Positions 18,288-27,021 of a stretch of DNA of 64,000 nt are shown in pieces. Under the pieces are notes generated by a model. That model had not been told where the DNA came from. It did not search any database and saw nothing but the letters and a program-made list of their open reading frames with translations. The stretch spans positions 40,488 to 104,487 of the forward strand of contig NZ_JACYXI010000016.1 in assembly GCF_014842915.1 (NCBI RefSeq), given 5' to 3'. Positions within the stretch are counted from its first letter, which is position 1. Every line of letters starts with the position of its first letter. The translations under genes and the position numbers were made by a program. This DNA is from Roseibium litorale. Its GTDB lineage: Bacteria > Pseudomonadota > Alphaproteobacteria > Rhizobiales > Stappiaceae.

Positions 18288-20201
18288 TCAGCCCCACCCT
18301 GCGGTGGCAATCAACAGGGTTAGACCGAGGAAGAAAACAATGAAGGCTCCAAGGATGCCCAGCGTCCGCTGGATCCTGCCTGCCATGACCGACTCTTGAC
18401 CGAACAGACGCGTCGCCAGATCCCGCGCGCCGACAGCAAGCGAGGCCAGAATGGATACGGTGATGCCGGTTCCAACCGCCATGGCAAAGGTAGAGGCAAC
18501 GCCGGCCCAGATCATGTTCTGAGACAAGGCGAAGACCAGCACGATCAGGGCGCCCGAGCAGGGACGCAGGCCGACCGCCAGAATGATCGACACCATCCGG
18601 CCAACCGACAGGGGCTCCTGCAGCATGTCCGGCGCCGGCGCATGGGAATGGCCGCAGCTTTCACAAACACCGTCGGCGCCGACAACATGCTCCTCATGCG
18701 CATGATGGTGGTGATGAGAATGGTGTCCGTGGCCATGATCATGGTTATCGTGATGACCATGATGCGCGTGGCTATGGCTTTGATCGTGGTTCCCCATGAT
18801 CGCCGGGCGGAACAGCTTCTGCCAGAGCAGGACCATACCCAGAAGCATCACCAGGGCATAGGATCCAATCTCGAACCACCGTGCGGTGTCCTGGATGGCA
18901 ATGGAGGTCAGCTTCAAGGCGATTGCGGCGATCCCTATCAGGAGCACCGCCGTGACAGCCTGGGCGAAAGCGGACAGGAAGGAGAGAAGAATGCCCTTCT
19001 TCAACGTTTCGTTGTTGGCCAGAAGATAGGACGAGATGACAGCCTTGCCATGCCCCGGCCCGGCCGCATGGAAGATGCCATAAAGGAATGAAATCCCGAC
19101 CAGCAGCCAGCCCGCATTGGGATTGGTGCGGAAGGAGCGCATTGCGGAAATGAGCTTCTGATAGAAATCGGCCTGGAAGCTGGCGATCGTGCCGAACCAG
19201 CGGTCTGCAAGGCTCCGGCGGGATTGCGATGCACTCGGTGCGGCCTGGTCAGCTGCAGGCTGGTCATGCGTGGCAGCAGCATTCCCTGGCTGAGCCGGTG
19301 TGGTGTTGAGTGCGGCGTCTATGGCCGCCTGGCCTTCCGCCTTTGCCGCATCCGCACTTTGGGGCGCGGGATCGCGTGTTCCGGATGCAGGCGTGCTGCC
19401 ATCGGCGAGCACCATGGCCGGAGCATTGTCACAGGTCACGATCATCTGATTGACTTGGCTTGCCGCCGCGTCCTGCAGCTCCGGCGGAATGTCGCGCTGA
19501 TCGGCGCCGATCTGGGCCAGCGCATAGGCAGCTGCTGCATCCATCGGCGGCGGGTCCTTCCGCTCCACCTTGCAGGCTCCCGGAGCATTCCTGACCCCGA
19601 CAGCGTCAGGCCGCTTGCTGAAACGAAAGTCGACGTAATAGGTCGGATCGTAGACATCGAGGGTAATCGGACGGGTAGCGTCCGTAGAACTCTTTAGGGG
19701 CAGCGTGAAATGCAGCTCGAGAAGCTGAAACGTCGTCGGCACCTTGGTGCCGTTGCGGATCTCGTCATCCTTCATCGCCTGAATGTCTTCAGGCTTCATG
19801 GCCCAGTAGTCAGCGAGGGGCACGTCGGCAACTTCAAGCCAGTAGTCGTCGGGTGGCGCGTTGAAATCCAACTCGACCCGGGCGTTATCACCGAAAGTGA
19901 AGTAGCCAAACTCGGCCATGCTCTCGACGTTGACCTTGGCCAGCTCTGAAAGCTCCTTCCTGTCATAGACACCATCATTGTTGGTGTCGAAGCCCTGGAT
20001 GGCGAAGGCGGTAAAGGCATCGTCAAACCGGAACACATGCTCGACAGCAACCGCATAGCCCTTGTCATCAAAGACAAGATGGCTGGTCGCCTCTACGAAA
20101 ACGTGAGGATGCGACTGTGCCATGCGCACGGGTCCGAGGACCGCGATGCTCAGAACCAACAGGCGGATGAGGGCGGAAATCAGGTGGCTTCGCAAGATCA
20201 T
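18288..20201 (-). CDS. DUF1007-NicO fusion: probable nickel/cobalt (or zinc) exporter
   Basis: After a signal-like N terminus (about 1-30, ending at MAQSHPHVFVEA) comes a DUF1007 periplasmic domain (about 30-230), including an EF-hand-like DTNNDGVYDRKE. A proline/alanine-rich linker follows, then an RcnA/NicO-type membrane region (about 355-637). The motif FHAAGPGHGKAVISSYLLAN near 375-395 is the NicO signature and RPCSGALIVLVFAL near 545 is the second. Between them is a histidine-rich cytoplasmic loop (about 470-503) with over 15 histidines. NicO proteins move Ni or Co; here the two usually separate proteins are joined. Metal specificity is not readable. Confidence 0.88.
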   Translation of the reverse strand: MILRSHLISALIRLLVLSIAVLGPVRMAQSHPHVFVEATSHLVFDDKGYAVAVEHVFRFDDAFTAFAIQGFDTNNDGVYDRKELSELAKVNVESMAEFGYFTFGDNARVELDFNAPPDDYWLEVADVPLADYWAMKPEDIQAMKDDEIRNGTKVPTTFQLLELHFTLPLKSSTDATRPITLDVYDPTYYVDFRFSKRPDAVGVRNAPGACKVERKDPPPMDAAAAYALAQIGADQRDIPPELQDAAASQVNQMIVTCDNAPAMVLADGSTPASGTRDPAPQSADAAKAEGQAAIDAALNTTPAQPGNAAATHDQPAADQAAPSASQSRRSLADRWFGTIASFQADFYQKLISAMRSFRTNPNAGWLLVGISFLYGIFHAAGPGHGKAVISSYLLANNETLKKGILLSFLSAFAQAVTAVLLIGIAAIALKLTSIAIQDTARWFEIGSYALVMLLGMVLLWQKLFRPAIMGNHDQSHSHAHHGHHDNHDHGHGHHSHHHHHAHEEHVVGADGVCESCGHSHAPAPDMLQEPLSVGRMVSIILAVGLRPCSGALIVLVFALSQNMIWAGVASTFAMAVGTGITVSILASLAVGARDLATRLFGQESVMAGRIQRTLGILGAFIVFFLGLTLLIATAGWG

Positions 20202-20426
20202 GTATTCCCGTGAGAGGGCCGTTGCCTGTGTTTGCCTCCGGAAGGGGGCGGGATCAAGGCCGATCTGCTTCGCAGCGCAGAAAAGGCGAAGAATAATAAA
20301 ATCCGGTATATCTCCAACAGAGGATGAAACTGGTACTTAGTCCGGCAAAATAAGGAAAATTAGACACAATATTTCCAGTAAAAAGCGCATATTTATCTCT
20401 ACGCAGACCAATCCGCTGAGGCGATC

Positions 20427-21488
20427 ATGAACGCTGTATCCAAGACCATTTCCCCTTCCACGGTTTTTGACCATCCGGAATTCGCAGACCACGAGGACGT
20501 AGTGTTTGTCCGGGACAAGAAAACGGGGCTCAAGGCGATCATCGCCGTGCACGACACCACATGCGGCCCCGCCCTTGGGGGCTGCCGCGTCTGGCCCTAC
20601 GAGACCGCTGGCGAGGCTCTGACAGACGCGTTGCGCCTGTCCCGTGGCATGACCTACAAGAATGCGCTTGCCGGCTTGGATCTGGGCGGTGGCAAGGCGG
20701 TTATCATCGCCGATCCGCGCAAGGACAAGACACCCGGGATGATGGAGGCCTTTGGCCGGCACGTTGAGCGCCTGTCCGGCACCTATATCACTGCCGAAGA
20801 CGTCGGCGTCTCCACGGACGATATGGAAGCCGTTGCCCGGCACACCAGCCATGTGCGCGGCACCATGGCAACCGGCCTTGGCGACCCGTCGCCCTATACG
20901 GCTCTCGGTGTCTTCGAAGGCCTCAAAGCTGCCGCCGCTCACGTCTATGGCACGTCTGATCTAACCGGTAAAACCGTCTCTGTTCTCGGTCTCGGCCATG
21001 TCGGCTATGCCCTGTGCCAGATGCTGCATGAGGCTGGGGCCAAGCTGGTTGTTTCCGATATTCACGCGCCTGCCGTACTCAGGGCTCTGGATGAGTTCGG
21101 CTGCAAAGCGGTCGATCCAAGTGAAGCGCACCGGATCAAGGCAGACATTTTCGCCCCCTGCGCCCTGGGCGGGATTCTCAACAGCCGGACCATTCCGCAG
21201 CTGTCGGCGAAGGTCGTCGCCGGGGCAGCCAACAACCAGCTCCAGACGCCGCAAGACGGCACGAGCTTGCGGGACCGCGGCATCCTCTACGCGCCGGATT
21301 ATGCCATCAACGCCGGTGGCGTGATCTCAATCGCCCTGGCCTCACCGGGCGCGGGTGAAGATAAGGTGCGCGCAAAGACACTGGCAATCGCCGGCACATT
21401 GTCGGAAATCTTCAAACGGGCCGATGCAACTGGCGAAACGCCAGAGCACATCGCGGACCGGATGGCGGAAGAGCGTCTCCGTAAATAA
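20427..21488 (+). CDS. Leu/Phe/Val-type amino acid dehydrogenase (leucine dehydrogenase-like)
   Basis: This enzyme oxidatively deaminates a branched-chain or aromatic amino acid to the 2-oxo acid with NAD. The substrate domain has GPALGGCRVWPY near 50-61, a glycine-rich region around RLSRGMTYKNA, and the catalytic lysine in LDLGGGKAVI near 90. The Rossmann domain has VLGLGHVGYALC near 185. The 353-residue length is typical of leucine/valine dehydrogenases and shorter than glutamate dehydrogenase. It stands alone, followed by a convergent LysR gene. Which amino acid it prefers is not determined by the visible motifs. Confidence 0.9.
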   Translation: MNAVSKTISPSTVFDHPEFADHEDVVFVRDKKTGLKAIIAVHDTTCGPALGGCRVWPYETAGEALTDALRLSRGMTYKNALAGLDLGGGKAVIIADPRKDKTPGMMEAFGRHVERLSGTYITAEDVGVSTDDMEAVARHTSHVRGTMATGLGDPSPYTALGVFEGLKAAAAHVYGTSDLTGKTVSVLGLGHVGYALCQMLHEAGAKLVVSDIHAPAVLRALDEFGCKAVDPSEAHRIKADIFAPCALGGILNSRTIPQLSAKVVAGAANNQLQTPQDGTSLRDRGILYAPDYAINAGGVISIALASPGAGEDKVRAKTLAIAGTLSEIFKRADATGETPEHIADRMAEERLRK

Positions 21489-21505
21489 CGCCGCGCGGAT
21501 CGCAG

Positions 21506-22420
21506 TCAGCCGGGGCAGTTTTCTCCGGTCCGCTTGCGTTCCGCGAACCACGCGACCAGATGATCCACAAAAGCCCGCACCTTGCCGGTCAAATGGCGGC
21601 GGTGCGGGTAGACCGCATAAATGCCCCGGTTGTCGGGTTCATAGTCTTCCAGCATGGGCACGAATGTCCCGTTCCGGATATCCTCCGACACAAAGATCAG
21701 CGGCGTGCGCAGAAAGCCCAAATTGCAGAGTGCCGCATCCCGTCCAGCCGACGCGCTGTTGACCTCCACAGGGCCGCTGACAGTCACCGTGATGCGTTGC
21801 CCATTTTCCGAAAAGCCCCAGTTCTGTTTGAAGCGATAGTTCGTATCGATGATACACGGACGGGACTGAAGATCTGCCGGGGTCTGCGGAACTCCGTATT
21901 TTTCAATCACCTGAGGCGTCGCGCAGACGACCGTACGGAACGGCGCAATTTTGCGGGCAATCAGGCTGGAATCCTCCAGATCCGTGACACGGATCGCGAC
22001 ATCAAAGCCTTCATCGACCACATCGACAAACCGGTCCTCCAGACGCAGATCCAGCACCACTTCAGGATTATCGACCAGGAACTCCATCATCGCCCGGTTC
22101 AGCCAGCCATCGCCCATGGAGCGCGGCGCGGACACCCGCAGGCGTCCCCGGATCGCATGGTGAGAAGACTGGACCGACGCCTGAAGATCATCGATCCGCT
22201 GCAGGATCTCCGCCGCTTCCTTGTAATAGGCCTCGCCCACCTCGGTCAGCGAGACCTGCCGCGTGGTCCGGTTCAAAAGCCGTGCCCCAAGCTCGTCTTC
22301 AAGCTCGCCGATATACTTGGACACCAGCGCCTTGGATCGCCCCATTTCCCGGGCGGCAGCGGAAAAGCCCTTGCTATCGACGACCTGGATAAAACAGCGC
22401 ATGCGGGTGATGGCGTCCAT
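21506..22420 (-). CDS. LysR-family transcriptional regulator
   Basis: The winged helix occupies residues 1-60 (MDAITRMRCFIQVVDSKGFSAA, then SKYIGELEDELGARLLNRTTRQVSLTE). The effector domain covers about 90-295. The pattern RTTRQVSLTEVGEAYY and the later SAPRSMG, VAIRV and ALCNLGF match the large CrgA/AaeR group that often regulates nearby oxidoreductases or transporters. It is convergent with the amino acid dehydrogenase and sits downstream of the gamma-glutamyltransferase gene on the same strand. No divergent partner gene exists, so the target is unknown. Confidence 0.92.
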   Translation of the reverse strand: MDAITRMRCFIQVVDSKGFSAAAREMGRSKALVSKYIGELEDELGARLLNRTTRQVSLTEVGEAYYKEAAEILQRIDDLQASVQSSHHAIRGRLRVSAPRSMGDGWLNRAMMEFLVDNPEVVLDLRLEDRFVDVVDEGFDVAIRVTDLEDSSLIARKIAPFRTVVCATPQVIEKYGVPQTPADLQSRPCIIDTNYRFKQNWGFSENGQRITVTVSGPVEVNSASAGRDAALCNLGFLRTPLIFVSEDIRNGTFVPMLEDYEPDNRGIYAVYPHRRHLTGKVRAFVDHLVAWFAERKRTGENCPG

Positions 22421-22514
22421 GGGTGCAAAAGGCCTTTGGCTCGCGGATTTAAAAGAAAGGCAAATTGAAGCCGAAACCGCCCGGAAAGCAAGTCTTCAGC
22501 CAGGCAGGATGGGT

Positions 22515-24107
22515 TCATGCGACAGCAGCTCCGCCATCGGCCCGCGGATCATGCGCCCCTTCCAGACCGCCACGGGCATTGCGCACGATCATGCCAGCGT
22601 GGCCCATCGTATCGGAATAGTCCTCGCCGATCTGCACGACCTCATGCCCGGCCCGCTCCAAGGCACGGACGAGATCCGGATCGGACCGGCTTTCCAGCCG
22701 GAGTGCCGTCGCCGCATCTCCCCAGGTGCGGCCAAGCAACCAGCGCGGCGCGTCAATGGCCTCGCCAACGGGCATCTTGTTGAAGACATGGCGGGCGAAG
22801 ATTGCAGCCTGGGTCTGAGGCTGCCCCTCACCGCCCATGGTGCCATAAGTGACCGTCCTGCCGTCGGACAAACGCGCCATCGCCGGGTTGAGCGTATGGA
22901 ACGGCAACCGCCCCGGTGCCAGCGCGTTGAGATGCTCGGGATGCAGGGAGAAGCTGGCACCCCGGTTCTGCCAGGTGATGCCCGTGCGCGGCAGAACGCA
23001 GCCGGAGCCGAACTCCCAATAGACCGACTGGATGAACGACACAGACACGCCCTTGCTGTCGACAGCCCCCATCCAGATGGTATCGCCGTCTTTCGCCACA
23101 TGGGGCCAGGGCAGCGCCCGCTTCATATCAATCCGGTGGACTTCCGCATCCAGCCAGTCCGGCTTGAGGAAGGTGCTGGCTGGCTCAGGCGCGTGCATAG
23201 GGTCAGTCACCACCCGGTCCCGGATGATAAAGGCGCGCTTGGTGGCCTCCACCAGCCCATGCACCAGATCATAGCCCTCGCGGCCATTGACCGTCAGCCG
23301 GTCGTAGAGCCCAAGAATGATCAGGGAAGCGAGGCCCTGTGTCGGCAAGGGCGTGTTGAAAATGGTGCCGCAGGACAATTGCGTCTTCAGCGGCTCCCGG
23401 AAACGCGCCTCATAGCGCTCCAAGTCTGCCTTGGTGACAGGCGATCCGCTCCGCTCCAGATCTTCGGCGATCGCTGCTCCAACATCGCCACGGTAGAAGT
23501 CATCAAGACCTGCATGCGCCAGATGATCCAAGGTATCCGCCAATCGCTCCTGCCGGAGCAAGTCCCCCTCTTCCGGAGCCTTGCCATCCTTCAGAAAGAC
23601 CTGAGCAAATCCTGGCTGTTCCTTCAGCTCTTCGAGTTTCTCAGCTGTCAGAGCCGCCTGGCTCCGGGTGACCGGCGTGCCCTCCTTGGCAGAACGCACG
23701 GCGGCGGACAAAAGCTCGCGCAGAGGCATCCGGCCAGCTCCAATGGATCTGGCCCCTTCCAGCGCCTTGTCCCAGCCCCCGATGGTTCCCGCGACCGTCA
23801 GAGCGGCAAGCGGGCCCCGGGTGGGAACGGTGCTGTGCCCGGCCTTGTTATAGGCCTCGATAGTAGCCCTGGAACCAGCTCCACCGCAGGCCATCAGCGC
23901 TTTGGGATCCTTCCCTGGCTCCGCAATCAGCCAGAACCCATCCCCTCCGATGGCGTTCATATGCGGATAGACGACGGCGATGGTGGCCGCGGCGGCAACC
24001 ATGGCCTCGATAGCTGAGCCGCCCTCGGCCAGAATATCCGCGCCCGCCTGTGCCGCAGCCTTGTGCGGGGCGACAACCATGCCGCCGGAAGAAGTGATGG
24101 TATCCAT
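22515..24107 (-). CDS. Gamma-glutamyltransferase family protein
   Basis: This Ntn-hydrolase family cleaves gamma-glutamyl bonds of glutathione and related compounds. Family landmarks are the N-terminal glycine-rich part (GGSAIEAMVAAAATIAVVYP near 30-50, then GGDGFWLI), a probable autocleavage threonine in AKDGDTIWMGAVD near 340, and the C-terminal GTMGGEGQPQTQA near 430. There is no signal peptide, so a cytoplasmic location is likely, unlike secreted GGT. Length of 530 residues is normal. It is the last gene of a four-gene minus-strand run behind CobW, WD40 and DUF2937 genes with gaps of 10 to 25 bases. Homologues include acylase-like members, so the substrate may differ. Confidence 0.88.
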   Translation of the reverse strand: MDTITSSGGMVVAPHKAAAQAGADILAEGGSAIEAMVAAAATIAVVYPHMNAIGGDGFWLIAEPGKDPKALMACGGAGSRATIEAYNKAGHSTVPTRGPLAALTVAGTIGGWDKALEGARSIGAGRMPLRELLSAAVRSAKEGTPVTRSQAALTAEKLEELKEQPGFAQVFLKDGKAPEEGDLLRQERLADTLDHLAHAGLDDFYRGDVGAAIAEDLERSGSPVTKADLERYEARFREPLKTQLSCGTIFNTPLPTQGLASLIILGLYDRLTVNGREGYDLVHGLVEATKRAFIIRDRVVTDPMHAPEPASTFLKPDWLDAEVHRIDMKRALPWPHVAKDGDTIWMGAVDSKGVSVSFIQSVYWEFGSGCVLPRTGITWQNRGASFSLHPEHLNALAPGRLPFHTLNPAMARLSDGRTVTYGTMGGEGQPQTQAAIFARHVFNKMPVGEAIDAPRWLLGRTWGDAATALRLESRSDPDLVRALERAGHEVVQIGEDYSDTMGHAGMIVRNARGGLEGAHDPRADGGAAVA

Positions 24108-24117
24108 GTGGGCTCCG

Positions 24118-24630
24118 TTAGCGTCTCATGTGGGACCGGCGCAGGCGAATGCGCTTGAGTGGACGGCCAGCCGCCTGAAGCAACCGCATCAGTAGAAGGC
24201 CTGCAAAGGCACCAAGACCCGCGCTTGCCAGACCTTCGGTGGTCACGGGAACGGCTGGCTCGAAATCGGCAGCCGTTGCCTTGGCAAGAGCGGGGTCGGC
24301 GTTTTCCGCAAAGATGACAATGCGGGCAAAGGGGCCAGCCGTTGCCATTGCCAGTTGCTGACGGCGCAACTTCTCCAGCCTCTCTTGCGTTCTGGCAAGC
24401 GTGTCCCCGCGCTGGCGGATGAAGAGGTCTTGCCCGCCGCGCATGCGCTGAAGGGCTTCATCGGGAGAAAGACCGAAGCTTTCCGCATCGGTCCTGAAAT
24501 CAGCCATCACCTCCGCCAGCGCATCGATGGTGCCACCGAGCCGCTGACGGTATTGCTGGGCAAACTCGGGAAGCTGAGAAGCCGTGCCGCCCGTCACAAG
24601 CATGACGGCTAGCATGATGATCCTCAGCAT
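24118..24630 (-). CDS. DUF2937 family protein
   Basis: A 170-residue protein with a hydrophobic N terminus (MLRIIMLAVMLVTGGTASQ) and a second membrane segment near 130-152 (LASAGLGAFAGLLLMRLLQ). The core QLPEFAQQYRQRLGG near 19-33 is the DUF2937 hallmark. A charged helical middle region lies between them, and the tail is arginine-rich. Function of the family is unknown; it is probably an inner-membrane protein. It sits between the WD40 and gamma-glutamyltransferase genes in a tight minus-strand operon. Confidence 0.85.
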   Translation of the reverse strand: MLRIIMLAVMLVTGGTASQLPEFAQQYRQRLGGTIDALAEVMADFRTDAESFGLSPDEALQRMRGGQDLFIRQRGDTLARTQERLEKLRRQQLAMATAGPFARIVIFAENADPALAKATAADFEPAVPVTTEGLASAGLGAFAGLLLMRLLQAAGRPLKRIRLRRSHMRR

Positions 24631-24655
24631 GGCCTCTCCTCCCCCTTGCCTCCGC

Positions 24656-25630
24656 CTACATCAGCGACACGATCCCCGCCTCGCCTTCCTCCGTACCGAA
24701 GGCAAGCCGGACACCTGCATCATCCCAGGACAGGGAGCTGACGGCCCCCTTGCCCGGACGGCGCAAAAGCACTTCCGCATTGTCCTCAAAGCGGCACATG
24801 AGCACCATGCCATCCGCATAGCCGACAGCGGCCACCTCTTCCTTGGGATGACAGGCAACCGCCGTGACAAGACTGTCGCCCCGGGTGCCCAGTTGCAGCG
24901 GCGTCTGCCCCATCGGGCCGGTCTTGCCGAAGAAAGGCCAGACGATGGCAGCTGTCGCTCCGGAGGTCGCCAGATACCGGCCTTTCACGGACCAGCTCCA
25001 GGACTTCACCTTGGAAGGATAGCCGGTCATGCGCATGTCCTGCATGTCAGACAAGCGCCAGCCATGCATGGCGTTTTCCTGCATGCTGGAGACGAGATAC
25101 TTGCCATCCGGAGAGAAGGTCACGCCCAGATGCGCGCCTTTCCAGGGCAGTTCCTGCGGCTTGCCGGTGGCATTGGCCCACCAGATGGTGGCGCCGTCAT
25201 AGCGACCGACCGCCAGTTTCATGCCCTTGGGAGCAAAGGCGATCCCGCCAACAGCGCGCTCATGATTGAACTCATTTTCCTTGCCGTCCGCCAGACGCAC
25301 CCAAGCAGTGCGGCCGGAGGCAAAGGCAATGGCACCGGACGGACCGCAGGCGATCATGTCGATCCATTTGCGCGGACGCTCGGCCATAAGCTCAAACGAG
25401 CCATCCGGCGCAATGCAGACAATACGGCCATCATCGCCGGAAGTCAGCAGCGCCTTGCGGTCCGGCATTTCCTCTGCCGCAAGAAGACCAGCCTTGTGCG
25501 GGCGGACCTCGTTCTGACCGGAGCCGATCAGAACGACAACCCCCTCGCCAGTTGCGAAATAGGCCTGATCGGCAATGAACCCGGCGCGGACGACAAAGCC
25601 ATCCACCTCCACAGGAGCGAGTGTTGTCAC
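24656..25630 (-). CDS. WD40-repeat protein linked to CobW
   Basis: A predicted beta-propeller of about 324 residues. WD40-type strands recur, for example LGVTFSPDGKYLVSSMQENA, GRYLATSGATAAIVWPF and VTAVACHPKEEVAAVGYADG. GTG 25630 is preferred: it lies 14 bases past the CobW stop and has an AAGGGG ribosome site. The frame is open to ATG 25684, but that start would overlap cobW by 41 bases. WD40 genes next to COG0523 GTPases are common in alphaproteobacteria and are thought to belong to zinc homeostasis. Direct function is unknown. Confidence 0.85.
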   Translation of the reverse strand: MTTLAPVEVDGFVVRAGFIADQAYFATGEGVVVLIGSGQNEVRPHKAGLLAAEEMPDRKALLTSGDDGRIVCIAPDGSFELMAERPRKWIDMIACGPSGAIAFASGRTAWVRLADGKENEFNHERAVGGIAFAPKGMKLAVGRYDGATIWWANATGKPQELPWKGAHLGVTFSPDGKYLVSSMQENAMHGWRLSDMQDMRMTGYPSKVKSWSWSVKGRYLATSGATAAIVWPFFGKTGPMGQTPLQLGTRGDSLVTAVACHPKEEVAAVGYADGMVLMCRFEDNAEVLLRRPGKGAVSSLSWDDAGVRLAFGTEEGEAGIVSLM

Positions 25631-25643
25631 TGTACTCGGCCCC

Positions 25644-26771
25644 TTAGCTGACTGCGCAAGCGTTGAAGCTGGAACGCAGCACATCCCAGTTCAGATCACG
25701 GCCGATAAACACAAGCCGGCTTTCCCGCGGCTCGTCTGCACCCCAGTCCCGCTGATGATCGCCTTCGACGATCATGTGGACACCCTGAATGACATAGCGC
25801 TGCGGATCATCCTTGAGGGCGATGATGCCCTTCATACGCAGGATGTTCGGGCCCTGCACCTGGGTGACCTGATTGATCCAGGGGAAAAACAGCTCCGGAT
25901 CCAGATCGCCCGCCTTGAGGGAGATGCTCTTGACCGAATGCGGGTTGTCATCATGGTGATGATGATCGTGATCGCAATCCGGGCCGCACTCATGGCCGTG
26001 GTCGTGATCATGGTGATGCCCGTGATCGTGTCCGTGATCGTGGCCATGGTGGTGGTGATCATGGTCATGATCGCAGTCAGGGCCGCATTCGTGCTCATGA
26101 TGGCCATGCTGCAGGAAATGCGGATCCAGCGACAGAATGCGGTCAAGATCGAAAGCGCCGCGATCCAGAACAGACTTCAGGTCGATGGCGCAGCGCTCGG
26201 TCCGGTGCAGGACGGCATAGGGATTGATCGTCCGGATGCGGGCCTGAACCTTGTCCAGCTCTTCCGCGGAAACCAGATCGGTCTTGTTGAGCAGGATCAC
26301 GTCGGCAAAGGCGATCTGATCTTCGGCCTCTTCCGTGTCTTCCAGACGCTGCAGCACGTGGCGCGCATCGACCACGGCAACGACGGCGTCCAGCTTGGAG
26401 GCGGCCCGCACATCGTCATCCATGAAGAAGGTCTGGGCGACCGGAGCCGGATCGGCAACGCCGGTGGTCTCCACAATGATGGCGTCGAAGGCGCCCTTGC
26501 GCTTCATCAGGTTCTGAACGGTACGGATCAGGTCCCCGCGCACGGTGCAGCAGATGCAGCCGTTGTTCATTTCAAAGATTTCCTCGTCGGACTCGACCAG
26601 GAGATCATTGTCGATGCCGATCTCGCCAAACTCGTTGACGATGACCGCGTAACGCTGACCGTGGTTCTCGCTCAAAATGCGGTTCAGCAGCGTGGTTTTG
26701 CCCGAGCCGAGATAGCCCGTCAGAACGGTAACCGGAATCTGGCTGGTGGAGTTGGTCTGGGTGTCAGACAT
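25644..26771 (-). CDS. CobW/COG0523 GTPase, probable zinc metallochaperone
   Basis: A G3E-family P-loop GTPase. Walker A is GYLGSGKTTLLNRI near residues 19-32, the metal-binding motif CICC lies in MNNGCICCTVRGDL near 75, the base-specifying motif is NKTD near 165, and the C-terminal CobW_C domain spans about 270-370. Between the domains is a His/Asp-rich run (about 215-275) with dozens of histidines, typical of zinc-binding members. ATG 26771 has an AAGGGG ribosome site; the open frame to 26945 lacks conserved features. It heads the operon with WD40, DUF2937 and GGT genes. No Zur box was recognised upstream. Confidence 0.92.
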   Translation of the reverse strand: MSDTQTNSTSQIPVTVLTGYLGSGKTTLLNRILSENHGQRYAVIVNEFGEIGIDNDLLVESDEEIFEMNNGCICCTVRGDLIRTVQNLMKRKGAFDAIIVETTGVADPAPVAQTFFMDDDVRAASKLDAVVAVVDARHVLQRLEDTEEAEDQIAFADVILLNKTDLVSAEELDKVQARIRTINPYAVLHRTERCAIDLKSVLDRGAFDLDRILSLDPHFLQHGHHEHECGPDCDHDHDHHHHGHDHGHDHGHHHDHDHGHECGPDCDHDHHHHDDNPHSVKSISLKAGDLDPELFFPWINQVTQVQGPNILRMKGIIALKDDPQRYVIQGVHMIVEGDHQRDWGADEPRESRLVFIGRDLNWDVLRSSFNACAVS

Positions 26772-26882
26772 GAAACAGCCCCTTGAAGGAAACAGGATTG
26801 GCCAGGCGTCTGCCCGGCATGAGTCTCGGGGAATATAGGCGGTCTTTTCCCCGACGTGGAGTGCCCAATACGTATTTGTCTG

Positions 26883-26904
26883 AAAGCGCAAAGATTTGCG
26901 TTTT
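26883..26904. promoter_or_regulatory. Inverted repeat in the cobW/aminotransferase divergent region
   Basis: AAAGCGCAAA and TTTGCGTTTT are inverted repeats (nine of ten positions) around GA, followed by more T. In a divergent promoter region this could be an operator; it could equally form a small hairpin with a T tract. A second small palindrome, AATACGTATT, lies at 26867-26876. Neither matches a regulator site I know. Confidence 0.35.
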
Positions 26905-27021
26905 TCCGGCGCCTGAGACCGGGGCAGAGGAGCCTGCGCGAACACCTTTGGCAGGAACAGCCCTTTTCAGACCGGGGTTTGCGGGGGTACGCATGATCAA
27001 CTGTCAGCCGTTGGAGGAAAC

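Noticed and set aside
18660..18790. A second CAT/ATG-rich low-complexity stretch
   Set aside because: It encodes the histidine loop of the NicO fusion and is not a DNA repeat element.
20268..20291. A 6-bp inverted repeat (CTTCGC/GCGAAG) before the leucine dehydrogenase-like gene
   Set aside because: The stem is short with a 12-base loop and no further support as operator or hairpin.
25950..26110. Apparent tandem repeat rich in CAT/GAT triplets
   Set aside because: It encodes the histidine-rich metal-binding segment of the CobW protein, so the repetition is due to protein composition.
26772..26945. Extended N terminus of the CobW gene
   Set aside because: The upstream in-frame part has no conserved residues, and the ATG at 26771 has an AAGGGG ribosome site.
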